From assembly GCA_040404065.1 (NCBI GenBank), contig JBBAJM010000001.1: DNA of 64,000 nucleotides. The stretch is one strand, 5' to 3'. The notes below the pieces were generated by a model. The model worked only from the letters and a program-made list of their open reading frames with translations, was not told where the DNA came from and searched no databases. Origin of the DNA: Fontibacterium sp040404065. GTDB taxonomy: Bacteria; Pseudomonadota; Alphaproteobacteria; Pelagibacterales; Pelagibacteraceae. Shown piece by piece: positions 24,848 to 34,018 of this stretch (position 1 is the stretch's first letter; each line of letters begins with the position of its first letter). The position numbers and the translations under genes were made by a program.

Positions 24848-26038
24848 TTGAAAAAATTTAATTCTGTTTCTGATTTAATCAGAGAACTTCAACCCGTAAA
24901 TCCTGTTTATTGTATTCGACCAGAAAGCATAAAACTGGCTTGCAATTTTTTTGTAAATAATTTTCCAGGGAAGCCCCTATACGCTGTAAAAACAAATCCA
25001 CACAAAAGTGTTATCAAGCAAATTTATCAAAATGGAATTTCAAATTTTGATGTAGCCTCTCTAGAAGAAATTAAATTAGTTAAGTCGATTGCAAAAGATG
25101 CAAAACTTTATTTCATGCACACAGTAAAAAATAGAAAGAGTATTGAAGAAGCATATTTTAATTATGGCGTGAGAGATTTTTCTTTCGATACAAAAGACGA
25201 ATTAATTAAAATTTTTGAAGCAACTAAAGATGCAAAAGATTTAACTTTATATTTAAGAATATTTGTTTCTAACGAACATTCTGAAATCGATCTTTCTAAA
25301 AAATTTGGAGCTTCTTCTACTGAAGCTATTGGATTAATTAAATTAGTAAGACCACTTGTTAAAAAACTTGGTGTAAGTTTTCACGTAGGATCTCAGTGTA
25401 TGCATCCAGTATCTTACTCAAAAGGAATTAAAGAAATTGGAAATATAATTGCAAAATCTGGAATTACTCCTGACATTATTAATGTGGGCGGAGGATTCCC
25501 ATCTAAATATCCAGATCTGTATCCTCAACCATTAGAAAACTACATGGAAGAAATTAAAAAAGCAGTAAACAAATTAAATTTACCCACTCAACCAGAATTA
25601 ATTTGTGAGCCAGGAAGAGCCATCGTTGCAGAAAGTGGTTCTACGATTGTTAAGATTGAACTTAGAAAAAAACAAAGTCTTTATATTAATGATGGAACAT
25701 ATGGATCTTTATTTGACGCTGGAGTTCCAAATTTTATTTTCCCAACAAAAGTTATAGATACTGGAAAAGATTTAAGCAGACGCTTTACTCCTTTTAATTT
25801 CTACGGACCAACATGCGATAGTATGGATTTTATGAAAGGTCCTTACATGCTTCCAAATAATCTAAAAGAGGGTGATTATATAGAAATTGGACAATTAGGA
25901 AGTTACGGCTTAACTTTTAGAACTAAATTTAACGGCTTTTATTCAGATGACATTTTCGAAATTGAAGATAAACCAATCATGTCCGTTTATCAAAATGAAC
26001 AAGATGAAGAATACAAAAGCAATTATCTTGTTGCTTAA
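24848..26038 (+). CDS. Ornithine (lysine/ornithine) decarboxylase, fold III PLP enzyme
   Basis: It makes putrescine (or cadaverine) by PLP-dependent decarboxylation. The 396-aa sequence has the PLP-lysine segment PLYAVKTNPH (K48), the HVGSQC region, the GGGFPSKYP motif, the EPGRAIVA loop and the catalytic cysteine motif GPTCDSMD (C323). An acidic residue is kept in the specificity region after NDGTYGS (SLFDAG), which favours ornithine/lysine over arginine by analogy with characterised enzymes. It starts with TTG at 24848 behind an AAAGGA site. The stop overlaps the next start (TAATG), so four polyamine genes are coupled. Confidence 0.9.
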   Translation: MKKFNSVSDLIRELQPVNPVYCIRPESIKLACNFFVNNFPGKPLYAVKTNPHKSVIKQIYQNGISNFDVASLEEIKLVKSIAKDAKLYFMHTVKNRKSIEEAYFNYGVRDFSFDTKDELIKIFEATKDAKDLTLYLRIFVSNEHSEIDLSKKFGASSTEAIGLIKLVRPLVKKLGVSFHVGSQCMHPVSYSKGIKEIGNIIAKSGITPDIINVGGGFPSKYPDLYPQPLENYMEEIKKAVNKLNLPTQPELICEPGRAIVAESGSTIVKIELRKKQSLYINDGTYGSLFDAGVPNFIFPTKVIDTGKDLSRRFTPFNFYGPTCDSMDFMKGPYMLPNNLKEGDYIEIGQLGSYGLTFRTKFNGFYSDDIFEIEDKPIMSVYQNEQDEEYKSNYLVA

Positions 26039-27084
26039 TGAACAAATCTTCAAATCCAACTGTAGGTCACAACAAATCTAGCTTTTTAGATAAAGCAATC
26101 GAGCACATCGATATTACCTCTTTTGATGCAAGACCCATTATAGATGCTATGGCCAAGATGTCTTTTACATCTAGAGAAACGGCTAATGCAGCTCAGATCT
26201 ACAATGAAATGTTAAATGATAAAGACTGCACTGTTTTTCTAACTTTAGCAGGGTCAACTTCTGCTGCTGGCTGCATGAAAGTTTATACTGACTTAGTTAA
26301 AAACAACATGGTCGATGCTATTGTTTCAACAGGAGCATCTATTGTTGATATGGATTTCTTTGAAGCTCTAGGCTTTAGACACTACCAAGGATCTCAATTT
26401 CAAAATGATAACGTATTAAGAGAACATTATATCGATAGAATATACGACACGTACATTGATGAAGACCAACTACAAGCATGCGATAAAACTGTTGGAGAGA
26501 TTGCAGACCAATTAGAACCCAGACCTTATACTTCTCGTGAATTCATAAGAGAAATGGGAAAATATTTAACAAAACATTCGAAGAAGAAAGAATCTTTAAT
26601 TCAACTTGCTTACGAAAATGATGTGCCAATATTCTGTCCTGCGTTTACAGATTCTAGCGCAGGTTTTGGTTTGGTAATGCACCAAGAAAGAAATCCTAAA
26701 AAACATTTAACAATTGACTCTGTAAGAGATTTTAGAGAACTTACTGAAATTAAAATTAAATCAAAAACTTCGGGTTTATTAATGATCGGTGGTGGAGTTC
26801 CTAAAAACTATATTCAAGACACAGTAATATGTGCTGAACTTTTAGGAAAAGAAGTTGATATGCATAAGTACGCTATACAAATAACTGTTGCTGACGTTAG
26901 AGATGGAGCATGCAGTTCTTCTACATTAAAAGAAGCAAGCTCATGGGGAAAAGTAGATACAGCAAGAGAACAAATGGTTTTCGCTGAAGCAACTAGCGTG
27001 ATCCCTCTAATAGCAAGCGATGCATTTCATAGAGGCTACTGGAAAAATAGACCTAAAAGGAGTTTTTCTAAATTATTCAAATAA
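26038..27084 (+). CDS. Deoxyhypusine-synthase-like enzyme (possible homospermidine synthase)
   Basis: A 348-aa member of the deoxyhypusine synthase family, with the NAD-binding STGASIVDMDF region, the GGGVPKNYI motif and the catalytic lysine segment SSWGKVD (K305, matching the active-site Lys of the eukaryotic enzyme). Bacteria lack the usual substrate eIF5A. Bacterial members in polyamine operons are therefore thought to move an aminobutyl group from spermidine or putrescine to a small amine, giving homospermidine. The 1-nt overlap with the decarboxylase gene and the 3-bp gap to aguB support a polyamine role. The exact product is inferred. Confidence 0.85.
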   Translation: MNKSSNPTVGHNKSSFLDKAIEHIDITSFDARPIIDAMAKMSFTSRETANAAQIYNEMLNDKDCTVFLTLAGSTSAAGCMKVYTDLVKNNMVDAIVSTGASIVDMDFFEALGFRHYQGSQFQNDNVLREHYIDRIYDTYIDEDQLQACDKTVGEIADQLEPRPYTSREFIREMGKYLTKHSKKKESLIQLAYENDVPIFCPAFTDSSAGFGLVMHQERNPKKHLTIDSVRDFRELTEIKIKSKTSGLLMIGGGVPKNYIQDTVICAELLGKEVDMHKYAIQITVADVRDGACSSSTLKEASSWGKVDTAREQMVFAEATSVIPLIASDAFHRGYWKNRPKRSFSKLFK

Positions 27085-27087
27085 ACA

Positions 27088-27969
27088 ATGTCTTCACTAA
27101 CTAAAGTAGCTTTGGTGCAGATGAAGATGGATGCTGAGCCAAAAAAGAATCTTTCTAAAGCTATCGAAAAAATAAAATTAGCCAAAAAAAAAGGCGCTCA
27201 AATCGTTTGTTTACCTGAGCTATTTCTAACGCATTATTTTTGCCAAGAAGAAAATCACGATAATTTTTCATTAGCAGAAAAAATACCCGGAAAAACTACT
27301 GATGCATTATGCAAATTAGCAAAAAAAATAGGTATAATAATAATCGTTCCGCTTTTTGAAAAGAAAGTTTCAGGTCTTTATCATAACTCATGCGTTGTAA
27401 TTGATGAAAAAGGAAAGATCTTTGGTCATTATAGAAAAATGCACATTCCAGATGATCCTCAATATTATGAAAAATTTTATTTCACGCCAGGTGACTTAGG
27501 TTTTAAAAGCTTCAACACTAAACATGGTGCCATTGGAACTTTAATATGTTGGGATCAGTGGTTTCCTGAAGCTGCTCGTTTAACTGCTTTAAAAGGAGCT
27601 GAAATTATATTCTATCCAACAGCAATAGGCTGGCACTTACGTGAGAAAAAAGAATTTGGCAAATCGCAATTAAATGCATGGCTTACAATTCAAAGATCAC
27701 ACGCTATAGCAAACGGCGTATACGTTGTTTCTGTTAATAGAGTAGGCATTGAAGGCAAAAAAGATAAATCTATAGAATTTTGGGGCAATTCAATTGTATT
27801 TGACCCTAACGGAAACATTATTGCGGAAGGTAGTAATGATAAAGAGGAAATTATTGTTTGTAATATCGATTTAAGTAAAGTTGAAAAGGTAAGACAACAC
27901 TGGCCATTCCTAAGAGACAGAAGAATTGATCAATACCACGGTCTATTAAAAAATCCTTCCAATGAATGA
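27088..27969 (+). CDS. aguB: N-carbamoylputrescine amidohydrolase
   Basis: A nitrilase-superfamily enzyme of 293 aa that releases putrescine, CO2 and ammonia from N-carbamoylputrescine. The catalytic triad is visible: Glu in VCLPELFL, Lys in HYRKMHIPDD, Cys in LICWDQWFPE. The DQWFPEAARL context and the following aguA gene point to AguB and not another amidase. The last 8 bp overlap the aguA start. Confidence 0.93.
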   Translation: MSSLTKVALVQMKMDAEPKKNLSKAIEKIKLAKKKGAQIVCLPELFLTHYFCQEENHDNFSLAEKIPGKTTDALCKLAKKIGIIIIVPLFEKKVSGLYHNSCVVIDEKGKIFGHYRKMHIPDDPQYYEKFYFTPGDLGFKSFNTKHGAIGTLICWDQWFPEAARLTALKGAEIIFYPTAIGWHLREKKEFGKSQLNAWLTIQRSHAIANGVYVVSVNRVGIEGKKDKSIEFWGNSIVFDPNGNIIAEGSNDKEEIIVCNIDLSKVEKVRQHWPFLRDRRIDQYHGLLKNPSNE

Positions 27970-29032
27970 AAATCTGGCATCTTTGGGTTATAGAATGCCA
28001 GCAGAGTGGGAAAAACAAATCTCTACATGGTTAGCGTGGCCGCACAACAAAAATGACTGGCCAGATAAATTTGAAAACATCCCATCAACTTTTGCTAAAA
28101 TAGCTTCAGCACTTTCCAAAGTTCAAAATGTTGATATTTTAATCCAATCCAAAGCGGTTAAAAAAAATATTAAAAAAATCCTAACAAAAGAAAAAGCAAA
28201 TCTTAATAAGGTTAATTTTCATATCATTAAAACAAATAGAGTTTGGACCAGAGATACGGGACCCATTTTTTTAGTAAATGATGTTTTAAAAAAAAAGATC
28301 ATGACTAATTTTCATTTCAATGCATGGGCAAAATATAAGGATTATAATTTTGATAATAATATTAAGCCGCAAATAGCCAAAATTAAAAATATAGAATTGA
28401 TAGATGTAAAAGCCAAAATTAAAAATAAAGTTAAAGATGTTATATTGGAAGGAGGTGCAATTGACGTGAATGGAAAAGGAACATTAATTGCAACAAAAGA
28501 GTGTTTATTAAGTAAAGTTCAAGAGAGAAACCCTGGACTAAGTAGAGAAAATTTAGAAATAATCTTAAGCGAAAGTTTAAATATCAAAAATTTCATATGG
28601 CTTAATAAAGGTATTGTTGGTGATGATACACATGGTCATATTGATGACATCACAAGATTTTTTGATGATGATAAAATATTTACAGCGATGGAGTATAAAA
28701 AAAATGATGAAAATTACTCAGCTTTGAATGAAAATTTAAAAATTCTAAAAAAATCTAGAAATCATTTAGGTAAACAAAATACTATTATTGAAATCCCAAT
28801 GCCATCTCCCTTGATTATAGATAATACAAGGGTGCCTGCGAGTTACTTAAATTTTTATATAGCAAATAAAATTGTGCTACTGCCAATCTTTGAAGATAAA
28901 AATGATGACAAAGCTTTTCAGATTCTAGAAAAGCATTTTAAAGACAGAAAAATTGTTCCAATCAACTGTCGTGATCTTATTTGGGGATTTGGAGCAATTC
29001 ATTGTATGACTCAACAAGAGCCAGCTATATAA
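27962..29032 (+). CDS. aguA: Agmatine deiminase
   Basis: It converts agmatine to N-carbamoylputrescine and ammonia. The 356-aa protein has the guanidino-group-modifying enzyme fold. The family motifs are PAEWEKQISTWLAWPHN near the N-terminus, VWTRDTGP, the catalytic His segment GDDTHGHIDDITRF (near residue 220) and the C-terminal catalytic Cys in GAIHCMTQQEP (C348). Together with aguB it gives an agmatine-to-putrescine route, although no arginine decarboxylase is in the window. The 3' end overlaps the convergent regB by 8 bp. Confidence 0.95.
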   Translation: MNENLASLGYRMPAEWEKQISTWLAWPHNKNDWPDKFENIPSTFAKIASALSKVQNVDILIQSKAVKKNIKKILTKEKANLNKVNFHIIKTNRVWTRDTGPIFLVNDVLKKKIMTNFHFNAWAKYKDYNFDNNIKPQIAKIKNIELIDVKAKIKNKVKDVILEGGAIDVNGKGTLIATKECLLSKVQERNPGLSRENLEIILSESLNIKNFIWLNKGIVGDDTHGHIDDITRFFDDDKIFTAMEYKKNDENYSALNENLKILKKSRNHLGKQNTIIEIPMPSPLIIDNTRVPASYLNFYIANKIVLLPIFEDKNDDKAFQILEKHFKDRKIVPINCRDLIWGFGAIHCMTQQEPAI

Positions 29033-30314
29033 GTTTTAAACTAGTTAAATCTTTTTTTTGCCAAGATATATCAACCACGGCACCTTTATCTTTTAAATTA
29101 TAAAAATTAATAATAGCTGAAAGTCTTTCTAAGAATACCTTTGCTATAAAAATTCCAAGTCCAAGACCTTCTTTGTCGCTATCTAAGTCCTTATTAATGT
29201 AAGGGTCACCTAAAAATCCCAATATCTGATTTGAAAATCCCATTCCATCATCTTCTACCTTTATTCTCAGTTCCTCTTCATTAGATAATAAAATAATCTC
29301 AATTTTTTTTGAAGAAAATTTTAAAGCATTATCAATGATATTTTTAAGACTATAAATAATTTCAATTTTTTTAGTGATTAAATAATCTTTTTTATAGCCT
29401 TCTTCTTTTATAATAATTTCTTTTTTACTTAGATCTTTAAATGAATCGACAATTTCATGTACAATAATTTTAAATGAAGCTTTGTCTAAAAATTTATCTT
29501 CTTTTTCTGCATGAGGATTCCTAGATATTTGCTTCAATATCTCTCCACATCTTTGGGATTGAGAAATAAGCAAATCTAAATCTTGATTAAATTTTTTATT
29601 TGATCCTAATTCTTTTTTTAACTCTTTAGCAACTAAAGATATTGTATTTAATGGAGTTCCTAATTCATGAGCTGCTGCTGCTGCTAATCCTCCTAGAGAT
29701 CTTAATTCTTGTTCCCTTAAGAAAATTTGTTGTAAAACATTAAAAGCTTCATTTCTTTGTGAACTTTCTATTGCTAGCCTTTGTGAATAAATAGCCAAAA
29801 ATATAATCGCTGTACATAGCGCTAACGCCAGTCCGAAAATATAAAACTTTGGAAAAAGATAATTTTTTTCAAGTCCTGGAAGCTCAGTGTAAAATAATGA
29901 TAAAATAATAATTAATAAAACTGAAAAAATTCCTATTAAAAGACTACTTCTTAAATTCAAAAATCCAGCGGCAATAGTAATTGGTGCAACAATTAATATT
30001 GAAAATGGATTAGTTAATCCTCCAGTTAGAAATAGTAACCCAAATAACTGAAATAGATCATATAATATGCTAAAAGTGGCTTGTTTATTGGATAATAAAT
30101 CCGTTTTTTTTGATCTAATTTGCAAAAAAATATTAAGAACAAGTGAAAATAAAACTAATAAATAACAATACTCAATCTTAAAATTGAAATTAAAGTAAAA
30201 ATATACAATTGAAATTGTTATAAACTGACCAAAAATTGCGGCCCAACGAATATTAATTAAAGTTAAAAGTTTTATTTGATTGTCATTTAGCTCTGGAGAT
30301 TTTGCTAAATTCAT
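29025..30314 (-). CDS. regB: RegB/ActS/PrrB-type redox sensor histidine kinase
   Basis: A 429-aa kinase with about six N-terminal membrane helices. The quinone-binding motif GGLTNPF is present, as are the RegB-specific H-box AAAAAHELGTPLNTI and the redox-active cysteine context SQRCGEIL. The HATPase domain has IIDNALKFS, DDGMGFS and GLGLGIFIAK. RegB monitors the ubiquinone pool and cytoplasmic redox state and phosphorylates RegA. It is 4 bp downstream of gyrB and separated from its partner regA by the polyamine operon. Confidence 0.93.
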   Translation of the reverse strand: MNLAKSPELNDNQIKLLTLINIRWAAIFGQFITISIVYFYFNFNFKIEYCYLLVLFSLVLNIFLQIRSKKTDLLSNKQATFSILYDLFQLFGLLFLTGGLTNPFSILIVAPITIAAGFLNLRSSLLIGIFSVLLIIILSLFYTELPGLEKNYLFPKFYIFGLALALCTAIIFLAIYSQRLAIESSQRNEAFNVLQQIFLREQELRSLGGLAAAAAHELGTPLNTISLVAKELKKELGSNKKFNQDLDLLISQSQRCGEILKQISRNPHAEKEDKFLDKASFKIIVHEIVDSFKDLSKKEIIIKEEGYKKDYLITKKIEIIYSLKNIIDNALKFSSKKIEIILLSNEEELRIKVEDDGMGFSNQILGFLGDPYINKDLDSDKEGLGLGIFIAKVFLERLSAIINFYNLKDKGAVVDISWQKKDLTSLKLI

Positions 30315-30318
30315 TAAA

Positions 30319-32871
30319 CTAGATATCTAGATTATTTACATTAATAGCGTTTTTATTAATAAAATCTTTTCTTGGTACTACATCTTCTCCCATTAAAATT
30401 TTGAAAATTTCTCTATCTTTATCTCCTGGATTCGTAGTGTCGTTATCAACATCATTTCCTGAGTAGTCTACTTTTAATAAAGTATTGTTCTTGGGATCTA
30501 AAGTTGTTTCCCATAGCTCTTCTGGGTTCATTTCTCCTAATCCTTTAAATCTTTGAATAGATATAGATTTCTTACCTTCTTCTATTACTTTTTTTAAAAA
30601 ATCTATAGGAGAGAATATTTCAGTTTTTTCATTAGTTGAATTAATTATATGACAATTATTTCTAAATATTTTTAACATATCTCCTAACTGACTTAAGTCT
30701 TCAACATGTTTAGTTTCTAAAAAATTAATATTTAATCTTTTTTTAATCGTTTCTTCATAATATTTTTTTTCTAAAATAAATGAATCGTCTTTGTATGATC
30801 CTTTCCAAGAATTACCTTCTGCATTAGTACTAAACTTATTTAAATATTCTGCAGCTGCTTGTGCCGCTCCTTCCTTTTTTTTATTATTGGAATCATCTCC
30901 AATTAAAAAAGTTTTTTTATCTTTGTAAAAACTACCTACAACTGTTAGTGCTTCGACCAATTCTTTATCATAATCTTTTCCTAAATTTCTTATTTTTGAA
31001 TCAAATTGCCTGCAATGTTTTATAATTTGATTAAAGTTTTCTTCTTTTGATTTTCCAGACTCTTCTGAGAAAAGCTTAATATTTTCTTTAGCGGTATCAA
31101 TTGTAATATCAAAAAGATCTTCATCATTTTTGATGTAGGATACTTTTTTTCCAACTTTAATTTTGTATAACGGCGGTTGTGCTATATAAATTTTTCCATT
31201 TTTGATCAGCTCGTTAAATGGTTCGTTGTTAAAGAAAGTAAGCAGTAAAGTTCTTATATGAGATCCATCAACGTCGGCATCGGTCATAATAATAATTTTT
31301 CCATATCTTAATTTTGCAATATTAAAATCATCAAATCCTGTGCCTATGGCATTTATTAAAGTTATGATTTCATTAGAAGACAACATCTTTGCATAAACTT
31401 TTTTTGCCTCTGCGGGATCTAGTTTGGATGATCCACTATTCTTTGAATCGACATAAGTGTTTAAAATCTTTCCTCTTAACGGTAATACAGCCTGAAATTC
31501 CCTATTCCGCGCTTGTTTTGCAGAACCACCCGCTGAATCCCCCTCAACGATGAATAATTCAGCTTTATCCTTATCCTTAGTCTGACAGTCAGCTAATTTG
31601 CCTGGCAAACTAGAAACATCTAAAGCGCTTTTTCTTCTAACACTTTCTCTAGCTTTTCTAGCGAGCTCTCTTGCTAAAGCGGCCTGTGAAATTTTATGAA
31701 CAAGCGTTTTTGTTATTTTGTTATTTTGATCAAACCAAACTTCTAGTTTTTCATTAACCAGTCCTTCTACTGCTGGACGAACTTCGGAAGATACTAATTT
31801 TTCTTTTGTTTGAGATGAAAATTTAGGATCTTTAACTTTTACAGAAATAATAGCCGTCAAACCTTCTCTAACATCATCTCCCGTTACTGAAATTTTTTCT
31901 TTCTTTAAAATACTATTATCAACGACATATTTATTTATAGTTCTAGTTAATGCGTTTCTAAAGCCGACTAAATGTGTTCCTCCGTCTTTTTGAGGGATGT
32001 TATTTGTAAAGGTAACAACCTGTTCTTGATAACCTGCATTCCAGACTAGAGCGACTTCTAGCTGAATATCGTTCTTAGTTCCTGAAATATAAATTGGTTT
32101 TGTAAAAAGGTTTTCTCCAGCATCGGACTTTAATTTTTCTTTATTCTTATCAAGATCAACTACAAATTCTGCGATACCACCTTCAAATTTATATTCAGAT
32201 CTCTTTACTTTTTCTTCACGCTTATCTTCCAAAACAATCTGGATACTCTTGTTAAGATATGCTAATTCTTTAATTCTTTTCTTTAAAATATTTATATCAA
32301 ATACTGTAGTGGTAAATATTTTCTTTGAAGGTAAAAAAGTTACGGAAGTACCATTCGCTTTTTTTGCATCTCCAATTTGTTTTAACGATTTTGTAGTAGC
32401 TCCATCTTTAAACTCAGCAAGATATTCTTTATTTTTTCTAAAAATATTTAATTTTAAATTTTCAGATAAAGCATTAACAACCGAAACTCCCACTCCGTGT
32501 AATCCGCCTGAGATTTTATATGAATCATGATCAAATTTTCCTCCAGAGTGCAGCTGGGTCATAATAACTTCAGCGGCTGATATACCTTCTTCTTTATGCA
32601 TATCAACAGGGATACCTCTTCCGTTATCCTCAACGGTAACGCTTTGATCTTTATTTAAAGAAACGTAAATTTCATTACAGTGCCCTGCCAAAGCCTCATC
32701 GATTGAGTTATCGATAACTTCGAAAACCATATGATGTAAACCTGTGCCATCATCGGTATCACCAATATACATGCCGGGTCTTTTTCTAACTGCGTCTAAC
32801 CCCTTTAGGACTTTAATTGAGTCTGCTTCGTATGAATTATTTTGAGGTTTTTTTGTTAAATTTTCAGGCAT
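30319..32871 (-). CDS. gyrB: DNA gyrase subunit B
   Basis: The ATPase subunit of gyrase, 850 aa. The GHKL ATPase motifs ENGRGIPVD and GLHGVGVSVVNALS are present, then the transducer, the TOPRIM domain (FIVEGDSAGGSAKQARNR, MTDADVDGSHIR) and the C-terminal QRFKGLGEMNPEELW. It is somewhat longer than E. coli GyrB because of extra sequence in the Lys-rich region between TOPRIM and the C-terminal block. It sits 63 bp downstream of recF, completing a dnaA-dnaN-recF-gyrB block. Confidence 0.97.
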   Translation of the reverse strand: MPENLTKKPQNNSYEADSIKVLKGLDAVRKRPGMYIGDTDDGTGLHHMVFEVIDNSIDEALAGHCNEIYVSLNKDQSVTVEDNGRGIPVDMHKEEGISAAEVIMTQLHSGGKFDHDSYKISGGLHGVGVSVVNALSENLKLNIFRKNKEYLAEFKDGATTKSLKQIGDAKKANGTSVTFLPSKKIFTTTVFDINILKKRIKELAYLNKSIQIVLEDKREEKVKRSEYKFEGGIAEFVVDLDKNKEKLKSDAGENLFTKPIYISGTKNDIQLEVALVWNAGYQEQVVTFTNNIPQKDGGTHLVGFRNALTRTINKYVVDNSILKKEKISVTGDDVREGLTAIISVKVKDPKFSSQTKEKLVSSEVRPAVEGLVNEKLEVWFDQNNKITKTLVHKISQAALARELARKARESVRRKSALDVSSLPGKLADCQTKDKDKAELFIVEGDSAGGSAKQARNREFQAVLPLRGKILNTYVDSKNSGSSKLDPAEAKKVYAKMLSSNEIITLINAIGTGFDDFNIAKLRYGKIIIMTDADVDGSHIRTLLLTFFNNEPFNELIKNGKIYIAQPPLYKIKVGKKVSYIKNDEDLFDITIDTAKENIKLFSEESGKSKEENFNQIIKHCRQFDSKIRNLGKDYDKELVEALTVVGSFYKDKKTFLIGDDSNNKKKEGAAQAAAEYLNKFSTNAEGNSWKGSYKDDSFILEKKYYEETIKKRLNINFLETKHVEDLSQLGDMLKIFRNNCHIINSTNEKTEIFSPIDFLKKVIEEGKKSISIQRFKGLGEMNPEELWETTLDPKNNTLLKVDYSGNDVDNDTTNPGDKDREIFKILMGEDVVPRKDFINKNAINVNNLDI

Positions 32872-32934
32872 TTATGAATTTTTTATTGATACATTTTATA
32901 ACATTTTTTATCCTTAATTAGGACAAGGGAATTG

Positions 32935-34014
32935 CTATAATTTTACAAAAAAAGCTTTATTTTCAATAGCTTGAAATAGTTGTTTGTCAGTTCCTGTATA
33001 CCAAGTTTGCATACCAATTTTTTCAATTTCATTGAAAAAAAGTTCAAGATTTTTACCGTCAATATGAGAGGCAATCTCATCAAATAAAAGAATAGAATTT
33101 TTATTTTGAAATTTAACTAGCCAAATAAATCCTAATATTAATGAAATTAATATTTTTTTCTGCTCACCAGTTGAGCAAAGATCCGAACTTAATTTTGTTT
33201 CTTTATTAAAAAATTCGAAAACATCAAACTGTGGACCTACACTATTTCTTTTTATTATCTGATCAATCTCGCGTTTTTCAAAATATTTCTTTTCAAACAA
33301 TTTTATAAATTCTTCTTGATTAATTTTATCATCTAAATCGTAATTATTTTTTATATTTAATATTATATTTAAAAAATTATTTAATTTTTTTATAATAATA
33401 TCATTAAGATCTTTAATAAAAGTTCTTCTATAAGAAAAAATATTCCATAACTCTTCTGCCATTTTCTTTTCTAAAATATCAATCCATTGCAAATCTTGAT
33501 TTTCTTTTAATAAATGAATTCTTTCATCAGAAAGTTTCTTAAAAGTAATTAAATTTTTTTTATATTCTAAATTATAATTAGAAATTATTTTATCTAAGAA
33601 TTTTCTTTTTACACTATCTCCTTCGTACATAATTCTATCCATCTGTGGAGTCAGCCAAACAAAAGTAGTATCTTTAAAAGATTCGGCTAAAGAAGATTTA
33701 TTATTATCAATGTTGAGAGATCTTTTTATTTTATCTTCTTTTAATTCAAAAAATACATCCACTTTATAATCTTTATCGTCATAACTAATTGTTGATGAAA
33801 TAATTGTTTTATCTTTAGAATCTTTCTTTATGCAATCTTCTATTGCTACGCCTCTAATACCTTTTTTATCTGCTATTAAAGAAATAGCCTCTAATATATT
33901 AGTTTTTCCGCTGCCGTTGGCTCCAACGATACAAATAACAGGATGATCTGTTTTAAGCTCTTTAAAGGAATAAGATCTAAAATTTTGTAATTTTATATCT
34001 TTAATTAGGAACAT
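32935..34014 (-). CDS. recF: DNA replication and repair protein RecF
   Basis: An SMC-like ATPase of 359 aa that helps load RecA at gapped DNA. Walker A is in VGANGSGKTNILEAI (near residue 30), the signature is LCSTGEQKKILISLIL and Walker B is ILLFDEIASHID. It lies 4 bp after dnaN in the classical dnaA-dnaN-recF-gyrB order. Confidence 0.94.
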   Translation of the reverse strand: MFLIKDIKLQNFRSYSFKELKTDHPVICIVGANGSGKTNILEAISLIADKKGIRGVAIEDCIKKDSKDKTIISSTISYDDKDYKVDVFFELKEDKIKRSLNIDNNKSSLAESFKDTTFVWLTPQMDRIMYEGDSVKRKFLDKIISNYNLEYKKNLITFKKLSDERIHLLKENQDLQWIDILEKKMAEELWNIFSYRRTFIKDLNDIIIKKLNNFLNIILNIKNNYDLDDKINQEEFIKLFEKKYFEKREIDQIIKRNSVGPQFDVFEFFNKETKLSSDLCSTGEQKKILISLILGFIWLVKFQNKNSILLFDEIASHIDGKNLELFFNEIEKIGMQTWYTGTDKQLFQAIENKAFFVKL

Positions 34015-34018
34015 CTAA

